A DNA stretch of 63,638 bases, taken from MFZZ01 sp964610165 (GTDB lineage: Bacteria > Patescibacteriota > Microgenomatia > UBA1406 > GWC2-37-13). The stretch spans positions 1-63,638 of the forward strand of contig CAZSUZ010000003.1 of NCBI GenBank assembly GCA_964610165.1, written 5' to 3'. Below the pieces are notes generated by a model, which worked only from the letters and a program-made list of their open reading frames with translations, searched no databases and was not told where the DNA came from. Every line of letters starts with the position of its first letter. Positions within the stretch are counted from its first letter, which is position 1. Shown piece by piece: positions 49,634 through 59,509 of this stretch. The position numbers were made by a program, and so were the translations under genes.

Positions 49634-51388
49634 ATGCTATTATCTATGCATCATAAAACTCTCATATTAGCATTATTACGCTCTACAGGTATTTATTTTT
49701 TATTCTTCTTTATAATAGCTTTTATTGTCTTTGGAAACTCAATCAACAATGATTTTGCAGTTGTAGATGATTTACCAGGATATATTGAAAATGAAGGCAT
49801 ACGCAACATTCCCCAGAGTATTAGTACTCTTAATATTCAACAAATAGTTTATGCATTAAATTATAATTACTTTGGTTTAAATCCTACTCCACTTCGTATA
49901 TTTGCAATAACGAATCATGCAATTGCAGCATACTTATTATTCCTAATAATTAAATACACCTATAACCGCACAATAGCCTTTATAGCTAGTTTATTGTTTG
50001 TGGTACACCCTATTACCACTGAAACAATTAACTGGGTCAGTGCGCAATTTTATATAGTTATGGCTATTATTATTTTCTTATCCATCCTCTCGTTAATTGC
50101 ATATAGAAAAACAAGCAGTAAAAGATATATATATGTAATCTGTCTACTTTTCGCGTTAGATATAATTTTTATTAGACATGCATGGGTATTTATCCTTCCT
50201 TTTATAATTGTAACTTTCGACTTTTTTTTCTTAGAAAAAAAACAACACCAGCAATTGTATAAACTTTTTTTGGGTATTTGTATTCCGCTCGTCATGTTAT
50301 TTATTATTTTTAATTTTTCAGGACAATTTACACAACGACTATTAAGTAGAAATGAATTAGGCAAAACTCTTCAAAATGAACAATCTTTAACTCCAGTTAT
50401 TCAAGGATATCCATTTACTATATATAGCATGCTACGACTTTATATTTATCCTCAAAATTTAACAATCTACTATGATGGAAATAGAATAACAACTACTACT
50501 TACCTTCTTATGTACACTTCTTTTGTAATATATATTTTGGCAATTATCTGGAGCCTTAAACAAAATAAAAAAATTGCTGGCATATTAATTCTTTTACTTA
50601 TATTTATACTTCCTGTACTTAGTCCTAAAAAAATTACGTGGTTTATTGCAGAAAGATATTTATATCTTGGAACTGGTTTTTTTACTACGCTAATTGGCCT
50701 CCTTGTTTTTCATATAGAAAGCAAATATAAAATCAAGTATTTAGCTTTTATTATTACAACAATTATAGTTCTACTCTACTCGTTTCGAACTATTGCCCGG
50801 AACAAAGATTGGAAAAATCCTGAAACATTAGCTTTTGCTACAATGGAAACTTCTCCTTATTCTGTTAGGCCATACAATGATTTAGCAGGTTACTATGTAC
50901 TAAAAAATAATTATGAAGATGCAAAAAAATATTATACTCAGGCGCTTTCTATTAGCTCTTCGTTAACTGCAGTACGCAATTTGGGGCATATCTATATGGA
51001 ACATGGATTTGATACAAAAATACAAACACTCAATCAACCATCTGAACTTATTTACAATGAAGCTCTTCGCATGATGCAAAGTCAAGAATATTACGCAGCA
51101 GCTTATTACTTAAATGAAGCTCAAATTAAGGATCAAGACAATCCAAATATACAAAATCGTATTGCTGAACTTTTTGTACTCTATGAACGAAAAGATATTG
51201 CTAGACAAGTAATTCAAAATTTAATCAATAAGAACACTGCAAATGCTGATACATACTATATTTTGGCATATATTTCTTATATTGAAAAAAACTATGCTCA
51301 GACTTTATTATTTATTAATAAAACACTCTCTATTGATCCAAATCATGTGGCTGCTTTACAATTACAGTCACAACTTCCTACTAATTAA
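49634..51388 (+). CDS. TMTC-like GT-C membrane protein with TPR tail
   Basis: A 584-residue protein. Residues 1-390 carry about ten or eleven membrane helices of GT-C type, with the TMTC-like loop FVVHPITTETINWVSAQ (about residue 118) and an acidic loop near FAVVDDLPGYIEN (about 38). Residues 420-580 are tetratricopeptide repeats (YYVLKNNYEDAKKYYTQAL; in part: NYEDAKKYYTQALS). Relatives are protein O-mannosyltransferases using lipid-linked sugars; substrate here is unknown. ATG 49634 or Met5 (49646) could start translation; a TATGAT box lies close upstream. Confidence 0.85.
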   Translation: MLLSMHHKTLILALLRSTGIYFLFFFIIAFIVFGNSINNDFAVVDDLPGYIENEGIRNIPQSISTLNIQQIVYALNYNYFGLNPTPLRIFAITNHAIAAYLLFLIIKYTYNRTIAFIASLLFVVHPITTETINWVSAQFYIVMAIIIFLSILSLIAYRKTSSKRYIYVICLLFALDIIFIRHAWVFILPFIIVTFDFFFLEKKQHQQLYKLFLGICIPLVMLFIIFNFSGQFTQRLLSRNELGKTLQNEQSLTPVIQGYPFTIYSMLRLYIYPQNLTIYYDGNRITTTTYLLMYTSFVIYILAIIWSLKQNKKIAGILILLLIFILPVLSPKKITWFIAERYLYLGTGFFTTLIGLLVFHIESKYKIKYLAFIITTIIVLLYSFRTIARNKDWKNPETLAFATMETSPYSVRPYNDLAGYYVLKNNYEDAKKYYTQALSISSSLTAVRNLGHIYMEHGFDTKIQTLNQPSELIYNEALRMMQSQEYYAAAYYLNEAQIKDQDNPNIQNRIAELFVLYERKDIARQVIQNLINKNTANADTYYILAYISYIEKNYAQTLLFINKTLSIDPNHVAALQLQSQLPTN

Positions 51389-52298
51389 CTATCTCCCAAG
51401 ATTTTTCTTCATTGCCTAGTATAAAAACAATGTCATAAACATCCGTTTTTCTTTTTTGAATAGGACAGTTAAAAAAGGCTGCAAGATCTTGTGAAGTTCT
51501 AGATGGCACCTCTGATGATTCAATAATGATACAGTTTTTATTCTTTTCTAAATCGATACTAATATCACTTACACGGATTCCATTCCCTTCTAATAAACTT
51601 CCTACACTTTGTGCAACATCATATGATGTTGCATATTGTATTTGTATACTTTTTTGCTCATCTCGATATTGTGACTGATATAACAAACCTATGCTATTTT
51701 TAATAAAAGATTCTTCCTGAAAAAAAACATCGTTTAAAGCTTTATTTTCCTTTTCTTGATAAGCTATAATGTAAAATTCATCCTTTTTCTTTTGTAAAAA
51801 AGTAAGAGTTAAATATAACTTATCAAAAAATCCTGCATTTGATTTTAAAAACCAGATATCTGAAATTTTTGGTTTTTTTCTTTCTTCAGGAACTGTATTT
51901 CCATAAAAAACAGTATCTACATCATCATAAAAATAGTACGTAACAAACGATGTGGTACCAACAGAAAACGTTTTTTTAAGTAGCTCAAAATTAGAATCAA
52001 GTTTGGCAAGCTTACCCAACGAACCTACACGATACGTTCCGTATCCACCAGGCACTTGCATTTTAATATCTGCTGGAAAGTACATTACATAGTGGCGAGC
52101 ATCTTTTTTATCTATAGAATAATATGCAGTTTCTTGGCCATAGAACAATATATTAATACGACTATTATCAACAAAAAATAATGAACTAGTAAATAACTGT
52201 ACTAATTTAAATAGGAAGTAAATAACAATAAAAATAGCTACTGCTATATAAATATATCTATAGTAAGAATGTATTATTTTTGAAGGCCTTGATGACAT
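51381..52298 (-). CDS. Membrane-anchored protein with LytR_C-like C-terminal domain
   Basis: A 305-residue protein with one N-terminal anchor (YIYIAVAIFIVIYFLFKLV). The middle (residues 45-205) is an ectodomain with INILFYGQETAYYSIDKK. The last 85 residues (IQIQYATSYDVAQSVGSLLEGNGIRV; in part: SYDVAQSVGSLLEGNG) resemble the LytR_C domain that follows LCP domains in wall-polymer ligases. The catalytic LCP arginines are not evident, so this may be a regulatory paralogue. Overlaps the TPR GT-C gene by eight bases, convergent. Confidence 0.7.
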   Translation of the reverse strand: MSSRPSKIIHSYYRYIYIAVAIFIVIYFLFKLVQLFTSSLFFVDNSRINILFYGQETAYYSIDKKDARHYVMYFPADIKMQVPGGYGTYRVGSLGKLAKLDSNFELLKKTFSVGTTSFVTYYFYDDVDTVFYGNTVPEERKKPKISDIWFLKSNAGFFDKLYLTLTFLQKKKDEFYIIAYQEKENKALNDVFFQEESFIKNSIGLLYQSQYRDEQKSIQIQYATSYDVAQSVGSLLEGNGIRVSDISIDLEKNKNCIIIESSEVPSRTSQDLAAFFNCPIQKRKTDVYDIVFILGNEEKSWEIVN

Positions 52299-52335
52299 TT
52301 CTCTACTCTAGCATAAATTTACATCAAGTTCTATC

Positions 52336-52689
52336 TTATCGTTTCATGACTGATTCACAATCTACACAATAGCTTGTTTCTGGTACTAATTCCAGACGTT
52401 TTTCTGGAATTTCTTTATTACATCTTTTACAAAATCCATAATTACCTTTTTCAATACGCTTTAATGCTTGCTCAATATTTACTTTTTTATCTTTTAATGT
52501 TTCAAGTTCTGCCTCAATTCGTTGATGAGCTTCTTGCTCACGGACATCATTATCAACTGCTGCATTATCATTAGAATAATCTGGATCACTAAATGGATCT
52601 GCTTTTTTAAGTTCTACCATACGAACTTTAATTTCCTCAAAATCTGTTTCTAATCTTTTTTTTATTTCTTCAATCTGATTTTTTTTCAT
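52336..52689 (-). CDS. DksA/TraR-type zinc-finger protein
   Basis: A 117-residue protein: N-terminal coiled coil (residues 1-75) and a C-terminal C4 zinc finger, GFCKRCNKEIPEKRL and TSYCVDCES, spaced as in TraR/DksA. Preceding GNYGFC is characteristic. Family members act in the secondary channel of RNA polymerase in the stringent response, or are of unknown role. The gene starts ten bases after lgt, so it belongs to that transcript. Confidence 0.92.
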   Translation of the reverse strand: MKKNQIEEIKKRLETDFEEIKVRMVELKKADPFSDPDYSNDNAAVDNDVREQEAHQRIEAELETLKDKKVNIEQALKRIEKGNYGFCKRCNKEIPEKRLELVPETSYCVDCESVMKR

Positions 52690-52699
52690 AAATATATTT

Positions 52700-53503
52700 T
52701 TAAGATTTTTCTTTTTTAGGTTTTCCGAAGGAAAATAATCCAGAGAATCTTTTCATTATTAATTTCCTAAAATAATAGATGAAGTATATACTCACTGTCA
52801 AGAGCATTATACTGCTAACAATCATATCAAACGTAATCCCCCATACCTCTACCCTAAAAGATTTGAGTGGATCAAAGGCTAATGTGACAACACTAAACAC
52901 CCAAACAAAAAACCATAAATTAAAGCCTTCGGATAAGTTTTCTCTTCTAATTTGACTTACAATTTTGTTTGAAAAGAAACAAGCAATAAAAAATAAAATG
53001 CTTTCATATAAAGGAGTTAAGTGTCTAGTACCATCTAAATTTGGATATTTTAATGATAGAAAAAAAGAAGTTTGTGTGCCGATTTCCGAACCAGAAAAAA
53101 ATGCTCCTAGTTTTGCTATAGCAACAGCTAGAAATAATGGTGCAATAATATAATCGATAAGCTGCAAAAAAGAAATCTTCCTTGAAAGTGTAAATAAGTA
53201 GAGTGACAGAATAAAGCCTAGTATTGCACCGATAGGATAAATGCCAGGATAACCGTTAATCAGAATAAATTTTAGGAAATCTAATCCAAAATCTTCAAAA
53301 TGTAAAGCCACATAAAATATGCGTCCAACAAACAAACCGCCAAACAGTGATAAGAAAATACCATCAAAAACATCTTCTTCTTTATAAGATGTCAGCGTTA
53401 CATTCTTCCATACTAAAAAAGTAGACCATAAAAATGCAAGAACAAGAAATACTCCTTGTGTATAAATCTTAATTAGCCAAAGATCAAGTAATATTGGTAA
53501 CAT
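52700..53503 (-). CDS. lgt: Prolipoprotein diacylglyceryl transferase (divergent Lgt)
   Basis: A 267-residue membrane protein with about seven helices that transfers diacylglycerol to the lipobox Cys of prolipoproteins. Family pieces seen: GGLFVGRIFYVALHF (about residue 58), INGYPGIYPIGAILGF (about 84) and AKLGAFFSGSEIGTQTS (about 130), the counterpart of the GRxxNFxNxExxG signature. Tyr/His in TRHLTPLYESILF match the P-x-x-L-Y-E element. I chose ATG 53503 (MLPILLDLWLIKIYTQG); a TTG two codons upstream is possible. Substrates may include the lipoprotein at 34.6 kb. Confidence 0.87.
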   Translation of the reverse strand: MLPILLDLWLIKIYTQGVFLVLAFLWSTFLVWKNVTLTSYKEEDVFDGIFLSLFGGLFVGRIFYVALHFEDFGLDFLKFILINGYPGIYPIGAILGFILSLYLFTLSRKISFLQLIDYIIAPLFLAVAIAKLGAFFSGSEIGTQTSFFLSLKYPNLDGTRHLTPLYESILFFIACFFSNKIVSQIRRENLSEGFNLWFFVWVFSVVTLAFDPLKSFRVEVWGITFDMIVSSIMLLTVSIYFIYYFRKLIMKRFSGLFSFGKPKKEKS

Positions 53504-53590
53504 AAACAAAATAATAGTTGTAGCAATTATTCTCTGCTACATTGTATGGTATCAAGTATAATAAAAATTCATCTATAATCAATTATAGTT

Positions 53591-54172
53591 ATGCAAAATA
53601 AAAAAATTAAAATAGGTTTCGACCTTGATGGCGTTCTTCTCTACAATCCTGCACGTATTTTTAGACCTATCACCATTGCTATTAAAAGTGTTCTTCCTAA
53701 GAAAAAAAATGGTTCAGTACATTTTTACTATCCCAAAAGCCCAATTGAACAACTTGTTTGGCGAATTGTTCATTGGTCAAGTATGTTTCCGGCAGCTGGT
53801 ATTAATGAAATTGAACAATTAGTTAAACAGGGAAAGATAGAACCATATATTATTACAAGTCGCTATGACAGCTTAAAGGGTGACTTTGAAAACTGGCTAA
53901 AAAAAATCAATGCGAAGGTAATTTTTAAAGAAACATTTCATAATAAAAACAATAAACAACCACATCATTTTAAAGAAGAAATGATTAATAAGCTTGGTTT
54001 AGACTACTTTGTAGAAGATAACTGGGATATCGTCCAACATATTAATAAAACAACTAAAACCAAAAGTATATGGATTACTAATTTGTTTGATAATCATATA
54101 CCTTACGATCTTAAATACCTCTCGCTGAAAGAAGCTATGAATTTTCTAAAAAAGAAAGTTGATGAATTTTAA
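53591..54172 (+). CDS. HAD-superfamily hydrolase-like protein
   Basis: A 193-residue protein. Motif I KIGFDLDGVLLYNP has both Asp; motif II is PYIITSRYDS (about residue 94); Lys in INAKVIFKE; and motif IV FVEDNWDIV (about 140). The order fits the 5'-nucleotidase-like branch of HAD enzymes. It comes before a GT-C glycosyltransferase gene with a one-base gap; a phosphatase role in polymer precursor use is conceivable, but not shown. Confidence 0.78.
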   Translation: MQNKKIKIGFDLDGVLLYNPARIFRPITIAIKSVLPKKKNGSVHFYYPKSPIEQLVWRIVHWSSMFPAAGINEIEQLVKQGKIEPYIITSRYDSLKGDFENWLKKINAKVIFKETFHNKNNKQPHHFKEEMINKLGLDYFVEDNWDIVQHINKTTKTKSIWITNLFDNHIPYDLKYLSLKEAMNFLKKKVDEF

Positions 54173-54173
54173 T

Positions 54174-55844
54174 ATGAAAAAAATAGTTTCTTTTCTGAAG
54201 AATAACAACATATTTTTAATTCTTTTAATAACTGCTTTTATACTTAGATTTGTGGGTATTAACTGGGATCAAGGGCTTCATTTCCATCCAGATGAAAGAA
54301 TGCTCATTATGGTTGCAGATAGAATTCACTTTTGGAATCAGCTTAATCCTGATTTTTTTAATTATGGAAGTCTGCCAGTATACATTTTAAAAGGTGTAAG
54401 TCAAATACTAGAAATATTGTTTCAAAAACCTATAGCTAATTATGACGGCATGCTATATGTTGGAAGATGCCTTTCTCTTTTTAATGATTTAGTAGTTATC
54501 GTAGTTATATATAAAATTGCAAAATTACTTTTTGAAAAAAAAGAAGTAGCTTTATTTGCGATGTTCTTTTATATTTTTGCTTTCTTCCCTATTCAAAATA
54601 CACATTTTTTTATTGTCGATACTTTTTTAAATCTATTTGGAACATTACTTATTTATACAATTTTAAGATATGTAAAAGAACCAACTACCAGAAAACAATT
54701 TTTTATTGGCGTTATTTTTGCTGCAGCTATTACTACCAAAGTTACAGCAATGCTTTTTGCACCAGTTATTGGATTAGCTCTTTTATTAGCAATTAAAGGT
54801 AACTGGACAACAAAAATCATTAATACGATTCTTCATGGATTAATTGTTGCTTGTATTACACTTTTATTCTCTTTTCTGTTTATGCCTTATGGATTTATTC
54901 ATTCTGAACAATTTTTACATGAAATTTCACTTCAACTTAAAATGAATTCAGATCCATATATTTTCCCTTATACCCTTCAGTATGTAGGTACTCTTCCCTA
55001 TTGGTACTACATTAAAAATATTGCAATCTGGGGACTTGGACCATTCATTTTTGGATTTTTCTTACTTGGAATATATGAGCATACCATTCAATTTAAACTT
55101 TCTATATTAAAAAAATGGTTTAAACATCATCAAGAAGAAATCAGTTTAGTCGTTATTTTTTATCTTTTTTATATACTTTATTTCTTAATCATTGGTAAAT
55201 CTGCAGTTAAATTTATGAGATATATGCTTCTTATGTATCCATTTTTTGCAATCATTGCTGGCTATGGAGCTTATGAAGGTCTTTCAGGATTAAAAGAAAA
55301 AAGAAAAAAATTAATAATGTTTGTATGTTTTATTTTTATATTTTTATGGACATTTGCTTTCATAAATATTTATTCAACTAAAACAACAAGAATTCAAGCC
55401 ACCGAATGGATTTATACATACATTCCAACCGGTTCTACACTCGCTGTAGAACACTGGGATGATCGAGTGCCAGTATATGATCCTGGGAAATATATCTATG
55501 AAGAAATGACCTTATATGATAGACCTGATGATGAATTAAAATGGGAAGAGTTAAAACGCAAACTTAATAGGTCCGATTATATAATTGTTGCTTCAAATCG
55601 TTTATATACACCTTTACAAAAATTAAATGATTGTGAAAAATACTTGTCTTGCTATCCAATAACTGCATCTTATTATCAACAATTATTTAGTGAAAAATTT
55701 GGTTTTGAAAAAATTGCTGAATTCAGTAGTTATCCTCGCTTATCTTTAGGCTCATGGACTTTTGAAATTATGGATGATAATGCAGATGAATCATTCACTG
55801 TATATGATCATCCAAAAATTATGATTTTTAGGAAGATGAATTAG
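54174..55844 (+). CDS. GT-C (PMT/ArnT-like) glycosyltransferase
   Basis: About 556 residues, with an N-terminal helix, the catalytic loop LHFHPDERMLIM (Asp-Glu, about residue 38) and about ten more membrane helices, ending in a soluble C-terminal domain (from about 400, with EHWDDRVPVYDPG). This is the plan of GT39/GT83 family enzymes, which move sugars from polyprenyl phosphate to protein or lipid. Start taken at ATG 54174, one base after the HAD stop; an in-frame ATG at 54162 is possible. The tail overlaps the next, convergent GT-C gene by 17 bases. Confidence 0.88.
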   Translation: MKKIVSFLKNNNIFLILLITAFILRFVGINWDQGLHFHPDERMLIMVADRIHFWNQLNPDFFNYGSLPVYILKGVSQILEILFQKPIANYDGMLYVGRCLSLFNDLVVIVVIYKIAKLLFEKKEVALFAMFFYIFAFFPIQNTHFFIVDTFLNLFGTLLIYTILRYVKEPTTRKQFFIGVIFAAAITTKVTAMLFAPVIGLALLLAIKGNWTTKIINTILHGLIVACITLLFSFLFMPYGFIHSEQFLHEISLQLKMNSDPYIFPYTLQYVGTLPYWYYIKNIAIWGLGPFIFGFFLLGIYEHTIQFKLSILKKWFKHHQEEISLVVIFYLFYILYFLIIGKSAVKFMRYMLLMYPFFAIIAGYGAYEGLSGLKEKRKKLIMFVCFIFIFLWTFAFINIYSTKTTRIQATEWIYTYIPTGSTLAVEHWDDRVPVYDPGKYIYEEMTLYDRPDDELKWEELKRKLNRSDYIIVASNRLYTPLQKLNDCEKYLSCYPITASYYQQLFSEKFGFEKIAEFSSYPRLSLGSWTFEIMDDNADESFTVYDHPKIMIFRKMN

Positions 55845-57363
55845 GTTCTATAAATTCTCCAATAAATAATTCTGATGCCCCATTAGGTAATTTTATTACA
55901 GTATGCTGACTAAATAGTAAATCTGGATATAAATTGGCAGCTTCTTTTATATCATCTGCACGTAAAATAAACAATTGTTTTTTTGTTACATCTATGGAAA
56001 TTGGATTCTGAATTATGTCACAAGTATTGCAATAATATTCTTTATTGTAAAAAGTTAATAACTCCATTCCCATGTTAAATCTGTGTGTTATTAGAATATG
56101 TTGATATTCATGCTGATGCTCTAAAGCATATTTCACAGATTCTCTATATCCATATTGCCATCCCCAATAATCTGCGCCACTTAAAGGATAATTTTTCAAC
56201 GCTATGGAAAAAAGAAATATTGATACTGAAATAACAATTAAAAAAGAAGCATAATATAATTTTTTTAATAGACTTGTTTTTAGATGTTTAACTATTTCTT
56301 CAATGCCGTATGCGGTTAAGATTGTAAACGGTATTACTCCTAAAATACTTCTTGATGCTTGCGGCTCTATTGAAGTAAATATCGTCCCTAAAGGATAAAT
56401 ATATAAAAACAACACCCAGAATAATAATTTCATTCTTTCTTTTTTTGAAAAAATAAATGGAATCATGGAGACAACTAAAAATATAAGTTGAAACCAATAT
56501 AATTCTCCTAAACCATGTATAGAATGACGTTTAACTTGTTGATTAGGAAATTCTGCATCTCCCGTAATAAATAAAAAATGTGGAGAAAAATGATTTCGAT
56601 ATGACTCGAACATTTCCTGTATGGAATATTGTTTATCTACTTGATTCCATCTTCTAAAAAAATCACCATTTTCTATCGAAGGTTGCAATAATAAAATCGT
56701 TATAACGAATAATGCTATTGTTACTCCAATAACATATTTTTTCTTCAATAATGCTCGCCACTGACTTGTATATGTAAAAAGATGAAACATAACAAGAAAT
56801 GGTATATACATTTTGGTTGTACTATATGAAAAAAAAGATAGTAGTAACCCAAATGCTGCCAAACCGTAATAATACATTTGTTTAAAACTTTTATGAAGAA
56901 AATACAGTGTAAAAAGTAACCAAAAAACAGAAGAAATAAGCTGAAATCCTACTCTACTAAAAAGTACATGCCAAGGTGAAATTGCAAGCAACAGCGCTGC
57001 CCAAAGGCCAATTCTTTCATTACAATATTCTTTACCCACGAAATAAATCATTATGACAGCTAAAATACCATATACTGCACTCGTTATACGAACTCCAAAT
57101 TCATTTAAACCAAACAAATATACAAAAGGAATTGTGGAATAAATCATAACTGGATCACGATAGTCTCCAACTGCTTTAAAAATAACAGGAAATTGTTTAC
57201 CGTTTGTATCTTTACCTGTCGTCAAAATACTATGTGCTTCAAGTCCATGACTTGCTTCATCCACAAAAAACCCTGCAGGATTTGTTGAGATATTCCAAAT
57301 GCGAAGAGCTGATGCCAGAATAACAATTAAAAAAAGAAGTACGGTAATATGAATAATTTTCAT
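55828..57363 (-). CDS. GT-C (PMT/ArnT-like) glycosyltransferase
   Basis: A 511-residue membrane protein: signal-anchor helix, the acidic catalytic motif GFFVDEASHGLEAH (about residue 34), and the membrane-embedded body with about eleven helices (residues 70-410), ending in a short soluble domain. Similar in plan to, but clearly diverged from, the convergent gene at 54.2 kb. It follows the epimerase gene on the other side (six bases apart) and may be co-transcribed with it. Substrate unknown. Confidence 0.87.
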   Translation of the reverse strand: MKIIHITVLLFLIVILASALRIWNISTNPAGFFVDEASHGLEAHSILTTGKDTNGKQFPVIFKAVGDYRDPVMIYSTIPFVYLFGLNEFGVRITSAVYGILAVIMIYFVGKEYCNERIGLWAALLLAISPWHVLFSRVGFQLISSVFWLLFTLYFLHKSFKQMYYYGLAAFGLLLSFFSYSTTKMYIPFLVMFHLFTYTSQWRALLKKKYVIGVTIALFVITILLLQPSIENGDFFRRWNQVDKQYSIQEMFESYRNHFSPHFLFITGDAEFPNQQVKRHSIHGLGELYWFQLIFLVVSMIPFIFSKKERMKLLFWVLFLYIYPLGTIFTSIEPQASRSILGVIPFTILTAYGIEEIVKHLKTSLLKKLYYASFLIVISVSIFLFSIALKNYPLSGADYWGWQYGYRESVKYALEHQHEYQHILITHRFNMGMELLTFYNKEYYCNTCDIIQNPISIDVTKKQLFILRADDIKEAANLYPDLLFSQHTVIKLPNGASELFIGEFIEPNSSS

Positions 57364-57369
57364 ACAATA

Positions 57370-58413
57370 TTACATAAACCTCTTAAAAAGGCCAAGTATC
57401 CCCTGCTTCCAACCGACTGTATGTGTAGTTCCAGAACCACGAGATTTAATTTCGTCATAATGATCTTCATACCATTTATACGCTTTTACTAATGCTTCTG
57501 TATTTGAATGTTTTGGTTTCCAACCAGTAGCCTTCATAATTTTTTCAATAGAAACAAAAGAGTCTTTATCAGCTGTGGCATAGACCCAAGCATATAATGG
57601 TGAAAGATTTAGTTTTTCAAAGATATATAGAGCAGTTTTTATTGGGCCAGCAGGTGTTGCCATAATTTTTGACTTGGATTTTACTTGTTTAAACATTGCA
57701 AGCAAATCATCTTTAATGTGACTAAATTGTAACGCTCCGACGTTAAATTCTGTATTTATTTCTTGATCTTTTTTATGAACAATACAGGTATAAATTGCCT
57801 CAACTAAATCATCAACTTCCAAAAGCTGATAATGATTTTCTCCATTTCCTATAAGTGGAATTTTTTTCCCATCTTTAATCCAATCGAATAAAATTTCAAA
57901 AACTCCTAAACGATGTGTTCCTAAAAAAGTTTTTGGTCTAATAACAGTTACAACTAATCCTTTTTTACGATATTCTCGACAAACTTCTTCAGCTCCAATT
58001 TTACTATGTCCATAAGGCCCAACACCTACCATTGGATCTGTTTCATAAACTGGATGAGTTTTAGGGACACCATAGACCGCAGTAGAAGAAATATAAACTA
58101 CGCGTTGAATTTTTTGTTTCAAGCATTCTTGCATTATATTTCTTGTTCCATCTACATTTGTAGTCATAATTTCATGACTACTTCGTAGTGGTAAAGCTGC
58201 AGCTGCATGGATTACGACATCACAACCTGTTATAGCTTCCTTTACTTTTTCTTTGTCACGAACATCTCCTTGAATATATTCTGTACCTTTTGGATACTCT
58301 TCTTTAGGAAATATACCTATATCAAGTAATCGTATCTGCCATTTTTTTTGATGAAAATAATGAGCAATATGAAGGCCTAAAAAACCTGCTCCACCTGTAA
58401 TAAGAACTTTCAT
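57370..58413 (-). CDS. NAD-dependent nucleotide-sugar epimerase/dehydratase
   Basis: A 347-residue extended SDR. The NAD-binding GGAGFLGLHIA (residues 7-17), the strand end DVVIHAAA (about 66), catalytic Ser in VYISSTAVYG (about 107), and YGHSKIGAE (YxxxK, about 136) are in place. Likely substrates are UDP- or dTDP-sugars, which suits the neighbouring glycosyltransferases. It begins five bases after the CBS-protein gene on the minus strand. Confidence 0.93.
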   Translation of the reverse strand: MKVLITGGAGFLGLHIAHYFHQKKWQIRLLDIGIFPKEEYPKGTEYIQGDVRDKEKVKEAITGCDVVIHAAAALPLRSSHEIMTTNVDGTRNIMQECLKQKIQRVVYISSTAVYGVPKTHPVYETDPMVGVGPYGHSKIGAEEVCREYRKKGLVVTVIRPKTFLGTHRLGVFEILFDWIKDGKKIPLIGNGENHYQLLEVDDLVEAIYTCIVHKKDQEINTEFNVGALQFSHIKDDLLAMFKQVKSKSKIMATPAGPIKTALYIFEKLNLSPLYAWVYATADKDSFVSIEKIMKATGWKPKHSNTEALVKAYKWYEDHYDEIKSRGSGTTHTVGWKQGILGLFKRFM

Positions 58414-58418
58414 AAATA

Positions 58419-59507
58419 TTATTCAGTTATTTGAGATTGTAATGCTTTCTTTACTTCTTTAATCATATCAGGTAATTCTTTTCCTTCTTTAGAAATTACT
58501 AATTGTCTTCCTTTTTTAGGCATAATATATACTGAAATTTTAAATAATTCGCCATTTCTTTCTTCATCGACAAGCACTCTTACATTTTTAATTGTATTAA
58601 GACGTTGTGTATGTTCAGATACATAGTGCATAAAGTCATTAATAATATCTTCATTCTTTTTAGATATATGTTTTGAAATTAGTTTAGCAGGTTTTTTGTT
58701 TCCAATTAGCTTCAACAAATTAAAAATATCTTTTGTTGTTACAATTCCTAATGGATTACTTTCACCATCAATAATAATTACACTTCCTACACCACGTGTA
58801 ATCATTTCAGTTATAGCTTCTGATACTGTTGCTTGTGGTGAAACGACAAGAACCGTTTTTTTTGCATAACCTTTTACTTTCATATTCATAAAATGATTCT
58901 TTTCATGCAAATTAATGGATTTCTCTTGATTTTTACCTTTCCCCGAAGCCACTAAATAAGGTGTCAGATCATAATAACTTAAAATTCCTTGTAACTTCAT
59001 ATTCTTATCAATAACCACCAGTTTTGATATTTTATGTTCTTTAAATAAATTCATTGCAGTATTAATGGTATCGTTATCATATACAGATACCACTCCACCG
59101 TTTCTAGATTGAAATACTTCTAAAACAGTTGTTTTAGAAATCGGCAATTTCAAAATTTCTCGTAATATTCTTCTTCCTGAAGTTATTCCGATAAAATGTT
59201 GTGCATCGTCAAAAACTGGTAAATAATGAATTTTCGATTCTGTCATCTGTTGTGCAATACGCTCTAATGAATCATTTACAGATATGCGTGGCGGATGAAA
59301 AGCACAATTTTCTACCTTAGTACTACCAGGAAGTGAACTTTTAATAACTGTATAATACGGATTAATAACACCTAAATAACTTCCAGTTTCTGAAAAAATA
59401 AAAGCAGCATCATGTGAACTAGATAACTTAGATAATGCAGAAGATAACGTAGCATCTGGGTTAATTTTAATAATGTTTTCTGTTTTAATAAATGTTGTAC
59501 TATTCAT
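58419..59507 (-). CDS. Four-CBS-domain protein with C-terminal HPF-like domain
   Basis: A 362-residue protein. Four CBS motifs form two Bateman modules: pieces GVINPYYTVIKSSL, YLPVFDDAQHFIGITSG, KLVVIDKNMKLQGILSYYDL and SVIIIDGESNPLGIVTTKDIF. The last 90 residues (KHISKKNEDIIND... LFKISVYIMPKKGRQLVIS) resemble the ribosome-hibernation (S30AE) fold by pattern only. CBS modules sense adenine nucleotides. I chose ATG 59507, two bases after the tldE stop; an earlier in-frame ATG would overlap that gene. Co-transcribed with tldD/tldE. Confidence 0.8.
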   Translation of the reverse strand: MNSTTFIKTENIIKINPDATLSSALSKLSSSHDAAFIFSETGSYLGVINPYYTVIKSSLPGSTKVENCAFHPPRISVNDSLERIAQQMTESKIHYLPVFDDAQHFIGITSGRRILREILKLPISKTTVLEVFQSRNGGVVSVYDNDTINTAMNLFKEHKISKLVVIDKNMKLQGILSYYDLTPYLVASGKGKNQEKSINLHEKNHFMNMKVKGYAKKTVLVVSPQATVSEAITEMITRGVGSVIIIDGESNPLGIVTTKDIFNLLKLIGNKKPAKLISKHISKKNEDIINDFMHYVSEHTQRLNTIKNVRVLVDEERNGELFKISVYIMPKKGRQLVISKEGKELPDMIKEVKKALQSQITE

Positions 59508-59509
59508 AG

